Below are positions 43,674 to 51,601 of a DNA stretch of 64,000 bases, in pieces. The first letter of the stretch is position 1, and each line of letters begins with the position of its first letter. Below the pieces are notes generated by a model. The model was not told the origin of the DNA. It did no database searches and was given only the letters and a program-made list of their open reading frames with translations. Both the position numbers and the translations under genes were made by a program. Source of the stretch: an uncultured Bacteroidales bacterium (GTDB lineage Bacteria > Bacteroidota > Bacteroidia > Bacteroidales > Bacteroidaceae); assembly GCA_902788865.1 (NCBI GenBank), contig CADALZ010000008.1:1-64000 (forward strand), written 5' to 3'.

Positions 43674-44354
43674 ATGAAGAAACTGGTGATATTCGATTTA
43701 GACGGCACGTTGATAAATACTATTGCCGATCTGGCGCAGAGCACTAACCATGCTTTGCGTGTACTGGGTTATCCCACACATGAGGAGGACTCTTATAGAT
43801 TCAGGGTGGGCAATGGCATCAATAAACTCTTCGAGCGCTCTCTGCCCGAAGGCGAGAAAACCGAAGAGAATGTGCTTCGTGTGCGCAGGGAGTTTATACC
43901 TTATTATAATGAGCATAATACCGACCTGAGCCGCCCATATGCAGGTATGGAGAACCTTCTGAGACTTCTCGTGGCTAAGGGGGTTGGGGTGGCTGTGGCC
44001 TCTAATAAGTATCAGGAAGCTACGACGAAAATCATCGGGCATTTTTTCCCAGACATTCCTTTCGTAGCAGTGTTTGGACAGCGTGAAGGGGTGCCTATCA
44101 AGCCTGATCCTGCTGTGGTAAAAGAAATCATGGAAACAGCTGGTGTGCAGCCTTCTGAGGTGCTGTATGTAGGTGATTCGGGGGTGGATATGCAGACGGG
44201 TGCCAATGCGGGAGTGGAGACGTGCGGTGTGACTTGGGGATTCCGTCCGCGTTCTGAATTGGAAACATTCGCTCCGCAGCACATTGTGGATGAGGCAGAC
44301 GAAATCATACCTCTGATTTTGCCTGTCACGCCTGTCACGCTGTCACGCTTTTAA
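43674..44354 (+). CDS. HAD-family hydrolase, phosphoglycolate phosphatase-like
   Basis: 226 residues from MKKLVIFDLDGTLINTIADL at 43674. Longer frames from 43455 would cross both promoters and are rejected. HAD motif I is DLDGT (residues 8-12), motif II VAVASNKYQ, the motif III Lys is in IKPDPAVV and motif IV is VGDSGVDMQTGANAG. The cap after motif I is helical, as in the Gph subfamily. It probably hydrolyses 2-phosphoglycolate or a similar small phosphate. The last ten residues (PVTPVTLSRF) are encoded by the CTGTCACGC word repeat that also occurs in spacers at 48.2 and 54.8 kb, so the tail looks acquired. Confidence 0.9.
   Translation: MKKLVIFDLDGTLINTIADLAQSTNHALRVLGYPTHEEDSYRFRVGNGINKLFERSLPEGEKTEENVLRVRREFIPYYNEHNTDLSRPYAGMENLLRLLVAKGVGVAVASNKYQEATTKIIGHFFPDIPFVAVFGQREGVPIKPDPAVVKEIMETAGVQPSEVLYVGDSGVDMQTGANAGVETCGVTWGFRPRSELETFAPQHIVDEADEIIPLILPVTPVTLSRF
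44323..44349. repeat. Copy of the GTGACAG interspersed repeat inside the HAD gene end
   Basis: These 27 nt (CTGTCACG then CCTGTCACGC and TGTCACGCT) are the exact reverse complement of 27 nt shared by 48238-48268 and 54791-54821. The repeat carries the last codons before the TAA. Confidence 0.8.
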
Positions 44355-44358
44355 TGGT

Positions 44359-45006
44359 ATGATGAAGAGATATACACATAGGGAAGAACTTTGGAACTCA
44401 TGGTCGCATGTGGGGGGCATTGTGTTGGGGGTGGTGTTTGGCATCATCTTCCTCTACTGGTGCTTTGCTGAGCATGACGGCTGGGCCACGGCTGGAGTGA
44501 TTCTCTACCTCTTCGGCATGCTGATGTCCTACATCGCCTCCGTGACCTATCATGCTCTTCCTGTGGGCAAATGGAAGGAGCATCTTCGAAAGTGGGACCA
44601 TGCGGCCATCTATTGGCACATCGCAGGTTCTTATTCACCCATCACTCTGGTGGCATTGCGCGAGCAGGGCTATTGGGGATGGAGTATCTTTATCTTCATC
44701 TGGCTCTGTGCCATCGTCGGCACGGTGATGAGTTTTGCCCGTCTCAAGGAGCATAGCAATCTGGAAACCATCTGCTTCGTGGGCATGGGGCTCTCTGTGC
44801 TGGTGGCATTCAAACCGCTGATGGATAGCGTCTCTACAGCAGCGATAGCTTGGATTATTGCCGAAGGGGTGAGCTACATCACGGGGGCGTTATTCTACAG
44901 TCTGCGCAAGCGCCGCTACATGCACACCGTGTTCCATTTCTTTGTTCTCATGGGTTCAGTGTGCCACCTTATTGCTGTGTGGGATGTGCTGATGCAATAC
45001 CTCTGA
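44359..45006 (+). CDS. trhA: Hemolysin III family (PAQR-type) membrane protein
   Basis: 215 residues with seven membrane helices. Family marks are REELWNSWSHVGGIVLGVVF near the N-terminus (with the E and the S-H), SYIASVTYHAL, WDHAAIYWHIAGSYSPI and, at the C-terminus, the paired His of HTVFHFFVLMGSVCHLIAVW. These residues form the metal site of adiponectin-receptor-like proteins. Bacterial members (YqfA/TrhA) are linked to membrane-lipid homeostasis; the hemolysin name is historical. It starts 4 nt after the HAD gene. Its 3' end overlaps lipA, on the opposite strand, by 38 nt. Confidence 0.92.
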   Translation: MMKRYTHREELWNSWSHVGGIVLGVVFGIIFLYWCFAEHDGWATAGVILYLFGMLMSYIASVTYHALPVGKWKEHLRKWDHAAIYWHIAGSYSPITLVALREQGYWGWSIFIFIWLCAIVGTVMSFARLKEHSNLETICFVGMGLSVLVAFKPLMDSVSTAAIAWIIAEGVSYITGALFYSLRKRRYMHTVFHFFVLMGSVCHLIAVWDVLMQYL

Positions 45007-45844
45007 CATGCTTCTCGGCATGGTAGGAAGAGCGCACCAGCGGACCGCTTTCCACTTGCTGGAAACCTTTCTTCAGGCCTATCTCCCTGTAAAGGGCAAA
45101 CTGCTCCGGAGTGACATACTCATGCACAGGATAGTGCTTGTGGGTAGGTTGCAGGTATTGGCCTATCGTAAGGATCTTACACCCCACAGCCAGCAGATCG
45201 TCCATCACTTCCTCCACTTCCTGCGGCGTTTCTCCCAGTCCTACCATGATGCCACTTTTGGCTGTCACGCTGCAACGCTGTAACGCTTTGATCACTTGTA
45301 GGCTGCGGTCGTAGGTAGCCACGCTGCGCACAGCAGGGGTAAGTCGGCGCACCGTCTCCATGTTGTGTGAGATGATTTCTGGTTTAGTTTCTGCCACTTG
45401 CGCTATGAGCTCCTCCCGTCCCTGAAAGTCGGGTATGAGAACCTCCAGCGTGGTTTGAGGATTCATCTCTTTGACAGCCTTGATGGTTTGCACCCAATGA
45501 GCCGCCCCCAAGTCGGGCAGGTCATCTCTATCTACAGAAGTGATTACTGCATGCTTCAGCTTCATGAGCGCTATGCTCCGAGCTACATGCATTGGCTCCT
45601 CTGCGTCCAGGGGAAGCGGGCGGCCGCTGCGCGTATTGCAGAACTTGCAGGCGCGGGTGCAGATATTTCCGCCTATCATAAAGGTGGCCGTACCCTTGCC
45701 CCAGCATTCGCCCATATTGGGGCAGCGACCACTGCTGCAGATAGTGTGAAGGTGGTGCGTGTCAACTATACGCTTGGTCTCGGCATAGTTGGCATTGGCG
45801 CCTATGCTCACTTTCAGCCAGTCGGGTTTCTTAACGTGTTCCAT
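44969..45844 (-). CDS. lipA: Lipoyl synthase
   Basis: 291 residues. The auxiliary-cluster cysteines C36, C41 and C47 (CSSGRCPNMGEC) and the radical-SAM CxxxCxxC at C62, C66 and C69 (CTRACKFC) are present, as are SVDRDDLPDLGA, HNMETVRRLTP and SGIMVGLGETPQEV. The C-terminal R-S-S-Y motif (LVRSSYHAEKH) is also present. The enzyme inserts two sulfurs into octanoyl groups on lipoyl domains. Around residues 186-195 the sequence ALQRCSVTAKSG is encoded by three word-repeat units and looks unlike the usual lipA sequence there. It overlaps the DPP-IV-like gene upstream by 14 nt and the hemolysin-III gene downstream by 38 nt. Confidence 0.95.
   Translation of the reverse strand: MEHVKKPDWLKVSIGANANYAETKRIVDTHHLHTICSSGRCPNMGECWGKGTATFMIGGNICTRACKFCNTRSGRPLPLDAEEPMHVARSIALMKLKHAVITSVDRDDLPDLGAAHWVQTIKAVKEMNPQTTLEVLIPDFQGREELIAQVAETKPEIISHNMETVRRLTPAVRSVATYDRSLQVIKALQRCSVTAKSGIMVGLGETPQEVEEVMDDLLAVGCKILTIGQYLQPTHKHYPVHEYVTPEQFALYREIGLKKGFQQVESGPLVRSSYHAEKHVRGIASAHPTQQ
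45261..45287. repeat. GTGACAG-type word array inside lipA
   Basis: GCTGTCACGC, TGCAACGC and TGTAACGC follow each other (45261-45287), variants of the word seen at 44323, 48238 and 54791. The frame of lipA is kept. Confidence 0.6.
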
Positions 45845-48050
45845 TCAGCTCTCGTTTGAAGAATTCAGTCAGTCGGGTATAGAGATGGCTGCGCGTGTTG
45901 CCACCAGCGATGCTATGATTGCGGTTGGTATAGACTTGCATCTCAAACTGCTTGCCCACCTGTACCAGCTTCTCGGCATACTCGGCGGCGTTCTGGAAAT
46001 GTACGTTATCATCAGCCATACCATGCACCAGCAGCAGTCGGCCATTCAGCTTGTCGGCACGCTCCAGGCATGAGGCTGCCAGATAGCCGTCGTGGTTTTG
46101 CTGCGGAGTGCGCATGAAACGTTCGCCATACACCGTGTCATAGTAGTTCCAGTCGGTCACAGGGGCTACAGCCGCTCCGGCCTTGAATACAGGTGTGCCC
46201 TCACTCATGGCCATGATGGTCATATAGCCACCGAAGCTCCATCCCCAGATGCCTATGTTGTCCTTATCCACGTAGGGCAGGCTGCCCAGATACTGTGCCG
46301 TGGCCACTTGGTCTTGTGCTTCCTTCACACCCAGCTGCATATAGGTACACTTCTCGAAGGCTGCCCCTCTGCCACCCGTACCACGACCATCTACACAAGC
46401 CACTATGAAACCTTGCGTGGCCATGTAGTCCTCCCAACTGATGCCATAGCTGTCGAGCACCTCTTGTGAGCCAGGACCGCTGTACTGGAACATCAGTACG
46501 GGATACTTCCGTGCGGGGTTGAAGTCGGCTGGTTTCAGCATCCAGCCATTCAGTTCATCACCTCGCTGGGTGGTAAATGTGAAGAATTCCTTCGTTGGAA
46601 GGTTGTACTCTTTCAGTCGCTCAGCCAGTTCCTTGTTGTCCACCAGTGTGCGCAGCTGCTTGCCAGTGTTGTCATGCACGGTGATGATGGTCGGCGTGCT
46701 GAGGTTGCTGTAGCGGTTCACAAAGTATTTCATGTCACTGCTGAACGTGGCGCTATTGGTGCCCTCAAGGGGTGTGAGGCGTGTCTTCTTGCCCTTCTTG
46801 TCGATCTTGTAGATGGCCTTGCGCAGTGGACTACCTTCGTTGCTTTGGTAGTAGAAGATACCTTCTTGTGGTGCATAGCCCAAGAAGCTGGTCACCTCAT
46901 ACTGCCCGTCTGTAACTTGCTTCTGAAGTTCACCGTTCAGACCATACCAATAGAGGTGATTGAAGCCATTGCGCTCGCTCATGAAAGTGAATCCATCATC
47001 GAAGAATCGGATGTTGTCGAAGATGTCTTCTTTAATATAGGTGTCTGTTTCATCACGGAGAATCAGACGGCAGTTGGTGCTGCGCGGATTGGCCATGTAG
47101 AGGTCGAACTGGTTCTGCTGGCGGTTCAGTGTCATGATGGCCAGCTGGTCGGCCTGCTTGGTGAAGCGTATGCGAGGGATGTAGCTATCTTGGCTGATAG
47201 GAACTTCTATCTTCCGTGTCACTCTTGACTTGATGTCGAAGGTATGCACGCTTACTTTAGAGTTAGCTTCCCCCGTCTTAGGGTATTTATAGACGTAGCT
47301 GCTGGGGTACTTCTCATAGTCGGTGTAGTGGGGTGCCAAGCCTGCAAAGAGAGGGAACTCGTATTGTTTCACTTCGCTCTCATCATACTTGATATAGGCC
47401 AGCATCTCGCTGTCGGCACTGAACTCCATTGAGCGGTTGGTGCTGAACTCCTCTTCATACACCCAGTCGGGTATACCGTTGATGATTTCATTGCGCTTGC
47501 CATCCGTTGTCACCTGGCTCTCGCTATTGCCATAGAGCAACTTCACCAAGAAGATGTTATTCTCACGCACGAAGGCCACCATAGTGCCGTCTGGTGAGAA
47601 TACAGGACTCTGCTGTGGCCCACCGTCGCTCAGTCGCTCTACAGCATTGCGTATCTGCCCGTTGGTGTTGCGCTTCAGACTATAGAGGTAATACACTGCT
47701 GTGAAAGAGCGGCGGTAGATGCTCTGGCTCTCAGTAGCTATGAGCAAATAGTTGCCATCTGGTGAGAACTGGTAGCTGTCGAATCGCTCGAAGGGGCAGT
47801 CGCGTGCGGTCTTTACGTCGAAGAGCACTTCCACCTGTTCGCCTGTCTTGTAGCTATACTTCACTACCTGACCCTCACGCGTCATCTGCGTGTAGTGCTC
47901 GCCATCGCCAGGGATGGGGGTCATACCGCTGATGCCACGTGCGCTGAAAGTGCCGCGCAACACGTCGTTCAGTTCTACAGCCTTCTTTCCTTGAGCTGCC
48001 AGTGCCAGTGTGCAGAGGGCACAAAGCATTATCAATGTAAATCTTTTCAT
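45831..48050 (-). CDS. S9 family peptidase, dipeptidyl-peptidase IV-like
   Basis: 739 residues with a signal peptide (MKRFTLIMLCALCTLALAAQ). Residues about 40-480 form the DPP-IV-type beta-propeller (DGNYLLIATESQS, FSPDGTMVAFVREN, PDWVYEEEFSTNRSMEFSAD with the paired Glu that bind the substrate N-terminus). The alpha/beta-hydrolase domain carries the catalytic Ser in GWSFGGYMT, the Asp in GMADDNV and the His in NRNHSI. DPP-IV-like enzymes release Xaa-Pro dipeptides in the periplasm, useful for peptide-fermenting Bacteroidales. A promoter with both elements is upstream. lipA overlaps its 3' end. Confidence 0.95.
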   Translation of the reverse strand: MKRFTLIMLCALCTLALAAQGKKAVELNDVLRGTFSARGISGMTPIPGDGEHYTQMTREGQVVKYSYKTGEQVEVLFDVKTARDCPFERFDSYQFSPDGNYLLIATESQSIYRRSFTAVYYLYSLKRNTNGQIRNAVERLSDGGPQQSPVFSPDGTMVAFVRENNIFLVKLLYGNSESQVTTDGKRNEIINGIPDWVYEEEFSTNRSMEFSADSEMLAYIKYDESEVKQYEFPLFAGLAPHYTDYEKYPSSYVYKYPKTGEANSKVSVHTFDIKSRVTRKIEVPISQDSYIPRIRFTKQADQLAIMTLNRQQNQFDLYMANPRSTNCRLILRDETDTYIKEDIFDNIRFFDDGFTFMSERNGFNHLYWYGLNGELQKQVTDGQYEVTSFLGYAPQEGIFYYQSNEGSPLRKAIYKIDKKGKKTRLTPLEGTNSATFSSDMKYFVNRYSNLSTPTIITVHDNTGKQLRTLVDNKELAERLKEYNLPTKEFFTFTTQRGDELNGWMLKPADFNPARKYPVLMFQYSGPGSQEVLDSYGISWEDYMATQGFIVACVDGRGTGGRGAAFEKCTYMQLGVKEAQDQVATAQYLGSLPYVDKDNIGIWGWSFGGYMTIMAMSEGTPVFKAGAAVAPVTDWNYYDTVYGERFMRTPQQNHDGYLAASCLERADKLNGRLLLVHGMADDNVHFQNAAEYAEKLVQVGKQFEMQVYTNRNHSIAGGNTRSHLYTRLTEFFKRELNGTR

Positions 48051-48076
48051 AAGTATCTGTCTTTTTGATTATGGCG

Positions 48077-48107
48077 CAAAGATAATACATTTCTTCTCAG
48101 ATTGCAA
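48077..48107 (-). promoter_or_regulatory. Promoter of the DPP-IV-like gene
   Basis: Minus-strand TTGC (48107-48104), 19-nt spacer, TATCTTTG (48084-48077), 26 nt before the ATG at 48050. Confidence 0.65.
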
Positions 48108-48170
48108 TAGTTTTCCCGTATCTTGTGAAGTCGTTTCCTTGATGTTGCTTCACGCCTTCTTTTTTTTTCC

Positions 48171-48236
48171 CAGTTAGAGAAATATTTTTCTCCAGTTACG
48201 AAAAAAAATTTTTCCAGTTAGGGAATTTTCGGTAGG
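48171..48236. repeat. Three-unit 22-nt periodic repeat (CAGTTA)
   Basis: CAGTTA begins at 48171, 48193 and 48215, exactly 22 nt apart. Each is followed by a G/A step and A-rich then T-rich tracts ending in TC. It is the cleanest of the four 22-nt arrays in this window. Confidence 0.75.
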
Positions 48237-48237
48237 G

Positions 48238-48392
48238 CAAGCGTGACAGCGTGACAGGCGTGACAGCATATTTTGGAGCCTTGCTCTCGTGAGAAATTTG
48301 GTGAAAAATCGTAAGAGAGAAATTCTATATTAATATAGGCTTCTATTGGCGTATAGCGCGAAAAATGCTGTCACGCCTGCAACGCTGTCACG
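48238..48392. repeat. GTGACAG interspersed repeat, two blocks in opposite orientation
   Basis: The block 48238-48268 (three GTGACAG words, 8-9 nt apart) is identical over 31 nt to 54791-54821. A second block at about 48368-48392 (CTGTCACGCCTGCAACGCTG) is inverted relative to the first. The remainder of the 48051-48420 spacer holds promoters and the 22-nt repeat and no gene. Confidence 0.75.
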
Positions 48393-48408
48393 GTTTGAGT
48401 TTTTTTAG

Positions 48409-48416
48409 TATCTTTG
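48409..48416 (+). promoter_or_regulatory. -7 promoter element directly before the radical SAM gene
   Basis: TATCTTTG ends only 4 nt before the ATG at 48421. If used, transcription would begin at or next to the start codon (leaderless mRNA). Confidence 0.5.
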
Positions 48417-48420
48417 CAGC

Positions 48421-49374
48421 ATGAGAAAGGCGGCCCTATATCGCAAGTATTCCGATTTCCTGGCAGGGTATTTTCCCTATAAAGTACAGAAACTGCCAGT
48501 AGACGGCGGCTTCACTTGTCCCAATCGTGATGGCACACGGGGCAGGGGAGGGTGTGCTTATTGTGTCAACCGCTCGTTCCATCCATCCTATGGGAAGGCC
48601 GGACTCACTATCACAGAGCAGTTGGTACGTGGGAAAGAGTTTTTTGCTGGGCAATATAAGGAGATGAAATACCTGGCCTATTTCCAGTCGTTCACGGGTA
48701 CTTATGCTCCTCTCGACGTGCTTCGACAGAAATATGAAGAAGCACTGGCTGTCCCCGATGTAGAAGGTCTGGTCATATCAACCCGTCCAGACTGCTTGCC
48801 CGATGAGGTGCTCTACTATTTGCAACAGCTCAGCAAGCGTGCCTTCGTGATGCTGGAGATAGGCGTGGAGAGCACAGATGATGCCGTGCTTAGGGCCATG
48901 AACAGGCAACACGCATTTGCCGAGACAGAAGATGCCATTTCTCGGGCAGCAGCACTGGGTATCCCTGTCTGTGGACATGTCATATTAGGTTTGGCACATT
49001 TTGGCACACTTTTGGCACATGACGAAGCCGCCCGGTTATCAAAAACGCCCATTTCATCGGTAAAAATCCACCAGCTCCAAATCTTGCGTGGCACAAAGTT
49101 GGCACATCTCTATGAAGAAAGTCAACAAAATGTCAACAAGTTGTCAACTTTTTGTCAACTCGGTTTTCATCCACTTTCGTTGGCCGAATATCTCGATGAA
49201 TTGGGCGATTTTGTATCACACCTACGTCCGGATATTGCCATTGAACGTCTGGTGTCGCAGTCGCCTTCCGATATGTTGATTGCTCCCCGTTGGGGAGTGA
49301 AGCCAGATGCTTTTCAGTTGCTTTTTGAAAAGCATCTTACTGAAAATGGACTTTTTCAAGGTAAGTTTTATTAA
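48421..49374 (+). CDS. TIGR01212-family (YtqA-like) radical SAM protein
   Basis: 317 residues starting MRKAALYRKYSDFLAGYFPY. No later Met would keep the conserved N-terminus, so the start is fixed although a -7 element adjoins it. The cluster motif is CPNRDGTRGRGGCAYC, the long-spaced cysteine pattern of the TIGR01212 family, followed by the family's YFQSFTGTYAPLDVLRQKYE, ISTRPDCLPDE and MLEIGVEST. Its reaction is unknown; tRNA modification is sometimes suggested for relatives. Between residues about 190 and 247 the gene contains repeated words (TTGGCACA five times, GTCAAC four times at 11-nt steps) that encode GLAHFGTLLAHDEA and ESQQNVNKLSTFCQLG. Confidence 0.88.
   Translation: MRKAALYRKYSDFLAGYFPYKVQKLPVDGGFTCPNRDGTRGRGGCAYCVNRSFHPSYGKAGLTITEQLVRGKEFFAGQYKEMKYLAYFQSFTGTYAPLDVLRQKYEEALAVPDVEGLVISTRPDCLPDEVLYYLQQLSKRAFVMLEIGVESTDDAVLRAMNRQHAFAETEDAISRAAALGIPVCGHVILGLAHFGTLLAHDEAARLSKTPISSVKIHQLQILRGTKLAHLYEESQQNVNKLSTFCQLGFHPLSLAEYLDELGDFVSHLRPDIAIERLVSQSPSDMLIAPRWGVKPDAFQLLFEKHLTENGLFQGKFY
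48991..49159. repeat. Intragenic TTGGCACA and GTCAAC word arrays
   Basis: TTGGCACA begins at 48991, 49001, 49012 and 49099, with TGGCACA at 49089. GTCAAC begins at 49121, 49132, 49143 and 49154, an exact 11-nt period. Both lie in frame within the radical SAM gene. Confidence 0.75.
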
Positions 49375-49482
49375 AGTTGCCTGTTCTTTTCTTTGGGCCG
49401 TGCCGAAGAAAAGAATGAGTAACTCCTTCGGCTCTGTCGAAGAAAAAGATTAGAATCTGAAAAATATAAAAATTTTTCACTA

Positions 49483-49490
49483 TCTTCGCA
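49483..49490 (+). promoter_or_regulatory. -7 promoter element for the flavodiiron gene
   Basis: TATCTTCG, 23 nt before the ATG at 49514, one mismatch to the consensus. Confidence 0.5.
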
Positions 49491-49513
49491 GGCAAAATAA
49501 AATACTTATAACT

Positions 49514-50707
49514 ATGAGCGAAAAGACATTGATAAAAGGCAAAATCCACTATGTGGGCGTGAACGATCGTAACAAACACCTTTTCGAAGGCATGCTGCCA
49601 TTGCCATATGGTGTTTCATATAATAGTTATCTCATTGACGATGAACAGGTAACACTGATAGATACCGTAGAGGCCGACTTCTTTGAAGTGTTCTTACAGA
49701 AGATTCACAGAATCATAGGCGACAAACCAATCAAATACCTCGTCATCAACCACATGGAGCCAGACCACTCAGGTTCTATCCGACTGATCAAGCAGGAATA
49801 TCCAGACATTACCATCGTAGGTAATGCGAAGACCTTCGGCATGATAGAGGGCTATTATGGCGTGCAAGGCAATCAGCTGGTGGTGAAAGAAGGCGATACG
49901 CTGGATCTGGGTCACCACAAACTGAATTTCTACCTTATACCTATGGTACACTGGCCAGAGACGATGGTGAGCTATGACAGCACCGAGCAGGTACTCTTCA
50001 GCGGTGATGCCTTCGGCTGTTTTGGCACGCTCGATGGCGGCTTCTTGGACACCCGTATCAATCTGGATAAATACTGGTATGAGATGGTGCGCTACTACAG
50101 CAACATCGTAGGCAAGTATGGTGCCCCAGTGCAGCGAGCATTGGCTAAGTTGGGTGGCGTGCCCCTGCAGGCTATCTGCGCCACACACGGTCCTGTATGG
50201 ACAGAAAACATTCAGAAGGTAGTAGGTATCTACGACCGCCTCTCTCGCTATGATGCCGATGAGGGTGTGGTGATAGCCTATGGCACGATGTATGGTCACA
50301 ATGAGCAGATGGCCGAAGAGATAGCCTCAGAGCTTTCTGCCCGTGGAGTGAAGAATGTCGTGCTGCACAATGTGAGCAAGAGCGATCCATCTGACATCAT
50401 CGCTGATATTTTCCGCTATAACGGCTTGATTCTGGGCTCTCCTACCTACAATGCCAATATCTATCCAGGCATTGAGGCGTTGATGAGCAAAATTCTGCTG
50501 CGCGAGGTGAAAAACCGCTACTTCGGCTACTTTGGTTCCTTCACATGGGCAGGTATGGCCGTGAAGAAGATGGCCGAGTTCGTGGAGAAGAGCAAGTTCC
50601 AGTTGGTAGGCGACCCCGTGGAGTTCAAACAAGCTATGAAAGGCGATGACTTTGAGCGCTGCGCTGTATTGGCAGAGCAGATGGCGAAGGCGATTCTTAA
50701 AAATTAA
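49514..50707 (+). CDS. FprA-family A-type flavoprotein (flavodiiron protein)
   Basis: 397 residues, the standard two-domain form. The metallo-beta-lactamase-like domain has the di-iron ligands H80, E82, D84 and H85 (HMEPDHSG), then VHWPET, SGDAFG and THGPVW. The flavodoxin domain starts near 260 with YGTMYGHNEQMAEEIA (FMN phosphate loop) and GSPTYNANI. No rubredoxin domain is attached. Such proteins reduce O2 to water, or NO to N2O, and protect anaerobes. The upstream 139-nt spacer has one promoter element. nagB follows after 83 AT-rich nt. Confidence 0.95.
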   Translation: MSEKTLIKGKIHYVGVNDRNKHLFEGMLPLPYGVSYNSYLIDDEQVTLIDTVEADFFEVFLQKIHRIIGDKPIKYLVINHMEPDHSGSIRLIKQEYPDITIVGNAKTFGMIEGYYGVQGNQLVVKEGDTLDLGHHKLNFYLIPMVHWPETMVSYDSTEQVLFSGDAFGCFGTLDGGFLDTRINLDKYWYEMVRYYSNIVGKYGAPVQRALAKLGGVPLQAICATHGPVWTENIQKVVGIYDRLSRYDADEGVVIAYGTMYGHNEQMAEEIASELSARGVKNVVLHNVSKSDPSDIIADIFRYNGLILGSPTYNANIYPGIEALMSKILLREVKNRYFGYFGSFTWAGMAVKKMAEFVEKSKFQLVGDPVEFKQAMKGDDFERCAVLAEQMAKAILKN

Positions 50708-50790
50708 AACATTATATAATTAAAATATTAGAAAATAACGAACAGATTTTTAAACAACTATAATCAATTAACAATTAAACAATTAATCAA

Positions 50791-51600
50791 ATGAGAGTAA
50801 TTATCGAACCTGATTACATGACACTTTCTCGCTGGGCAGCCTGCTACGTGGCTTCACGTATCAATGCTGCTAAACCCACAGCAGAGAAACCTTTCGTGCT
50901 GGGTTGTCCTACTGGCTCTTCACCACTGGGCATGTACAGCGAGCTGATCAAACTGAACAAAGCAGGAAAGGTGTCTTTCCAGCATGTGGTAACCTTCAAC
51001 ATGGACGAGTATGTAGGCTTGCCTAAAGAGCACCCCGAGAGCTACTACAGCTTCATGTGGAACAATTTCTTCAGCCACATAGACATTAAGCCTGAAAATA
51101 CCAATATCCTGAATGGCAATGCACCCGACTTGGTAGCTGAGTGCGCCCACTTTGAGGAGAAAATAAAGAGCTATGGCGGCATAGACCTGTTCATGGGTGG
51201 TATTGGTCCCGATGGTCACATCGCCTTCAATGAGCCAGGTAGTTCGCTGACTTCACGCACCCGCCAGAAGACGCTGACCACAGACACCATTATTGCCAAC
51301 TCTCGCTTCTTCGACAACGATGTGAACCAAGTGCCAAAGACAGCCCTGACCGTAGGTGTGGGTACTGTGATGGATGCTAAGGAAGTGATGATACTGGTGA
51401 ACGGACACAATAAAGCCCGTGCCCTGAAACACGGCATCGAAGGCGCAGTGACACAGATGTGGACCATCAGCGCCCTGCAGATGCATCCAAAGGGCATCAT
51501 CGTGTGCGATGATGCTGCAACAGACGAACTGAAGGTGGTTACCTATCGCTATTTCAAGGACATCGAGGCTGCGCATCTGGATCCAGATACCATGCTTTGA
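50791..51600 (+). CDS. nagB: Glucosamine-6-phosphate deaminase
   Basis: 269 residues. The NagB fold is shown by [20 protein letters not shown] (phosphate loop), [20 protein letters not shown] with the catalytic Asp, and [20 protein letters not shown] with the catalytic His/Glu pair. The C-terminal [19 protein letters not shown] is typical. It converts glucosamine 6-phosphate to fructose 6-phosphate and ammonia. It sits 1 nt upstream of a Cof-type phosphatase, so the two are co-transcribed, perhaps as part of amino-sugar use; no transporter or nagA is nearby. Confidence 0.97.
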   Translation: MRVIIEPDYMTLSRWAACYVASRINAAKPTAEKPFVLGCPTGSSPLGMYSELIKLNKAGKVSFQHVVTFNMDEYVGLPKEHPESYYSFMWNNFFSHIDIKPENTNILNGNAPDLVAECAHFEEKIKSYGGIDLFMGGIGPDGHIAFNEPGSSLTSRTRQKTLTTDTIIANSRFFDNDVNQVPKTALTVGVGTVMDAKEVMILVNGHNKARALKHGIEGAVTQMWTISALQMHPKGIIVCDDAATDELKVVTYRYFKDIEAAHLDPDTML

Positions 51601-51601
51601 T

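Noticed and set aside
49374..49513. 22-nt array before the flavodiiron gene
   Set aside because: CGAAGAA recurs at 49404 and 49438, a 34-nt step, with no third unit; it does not fit the pattern of the other four arrays.
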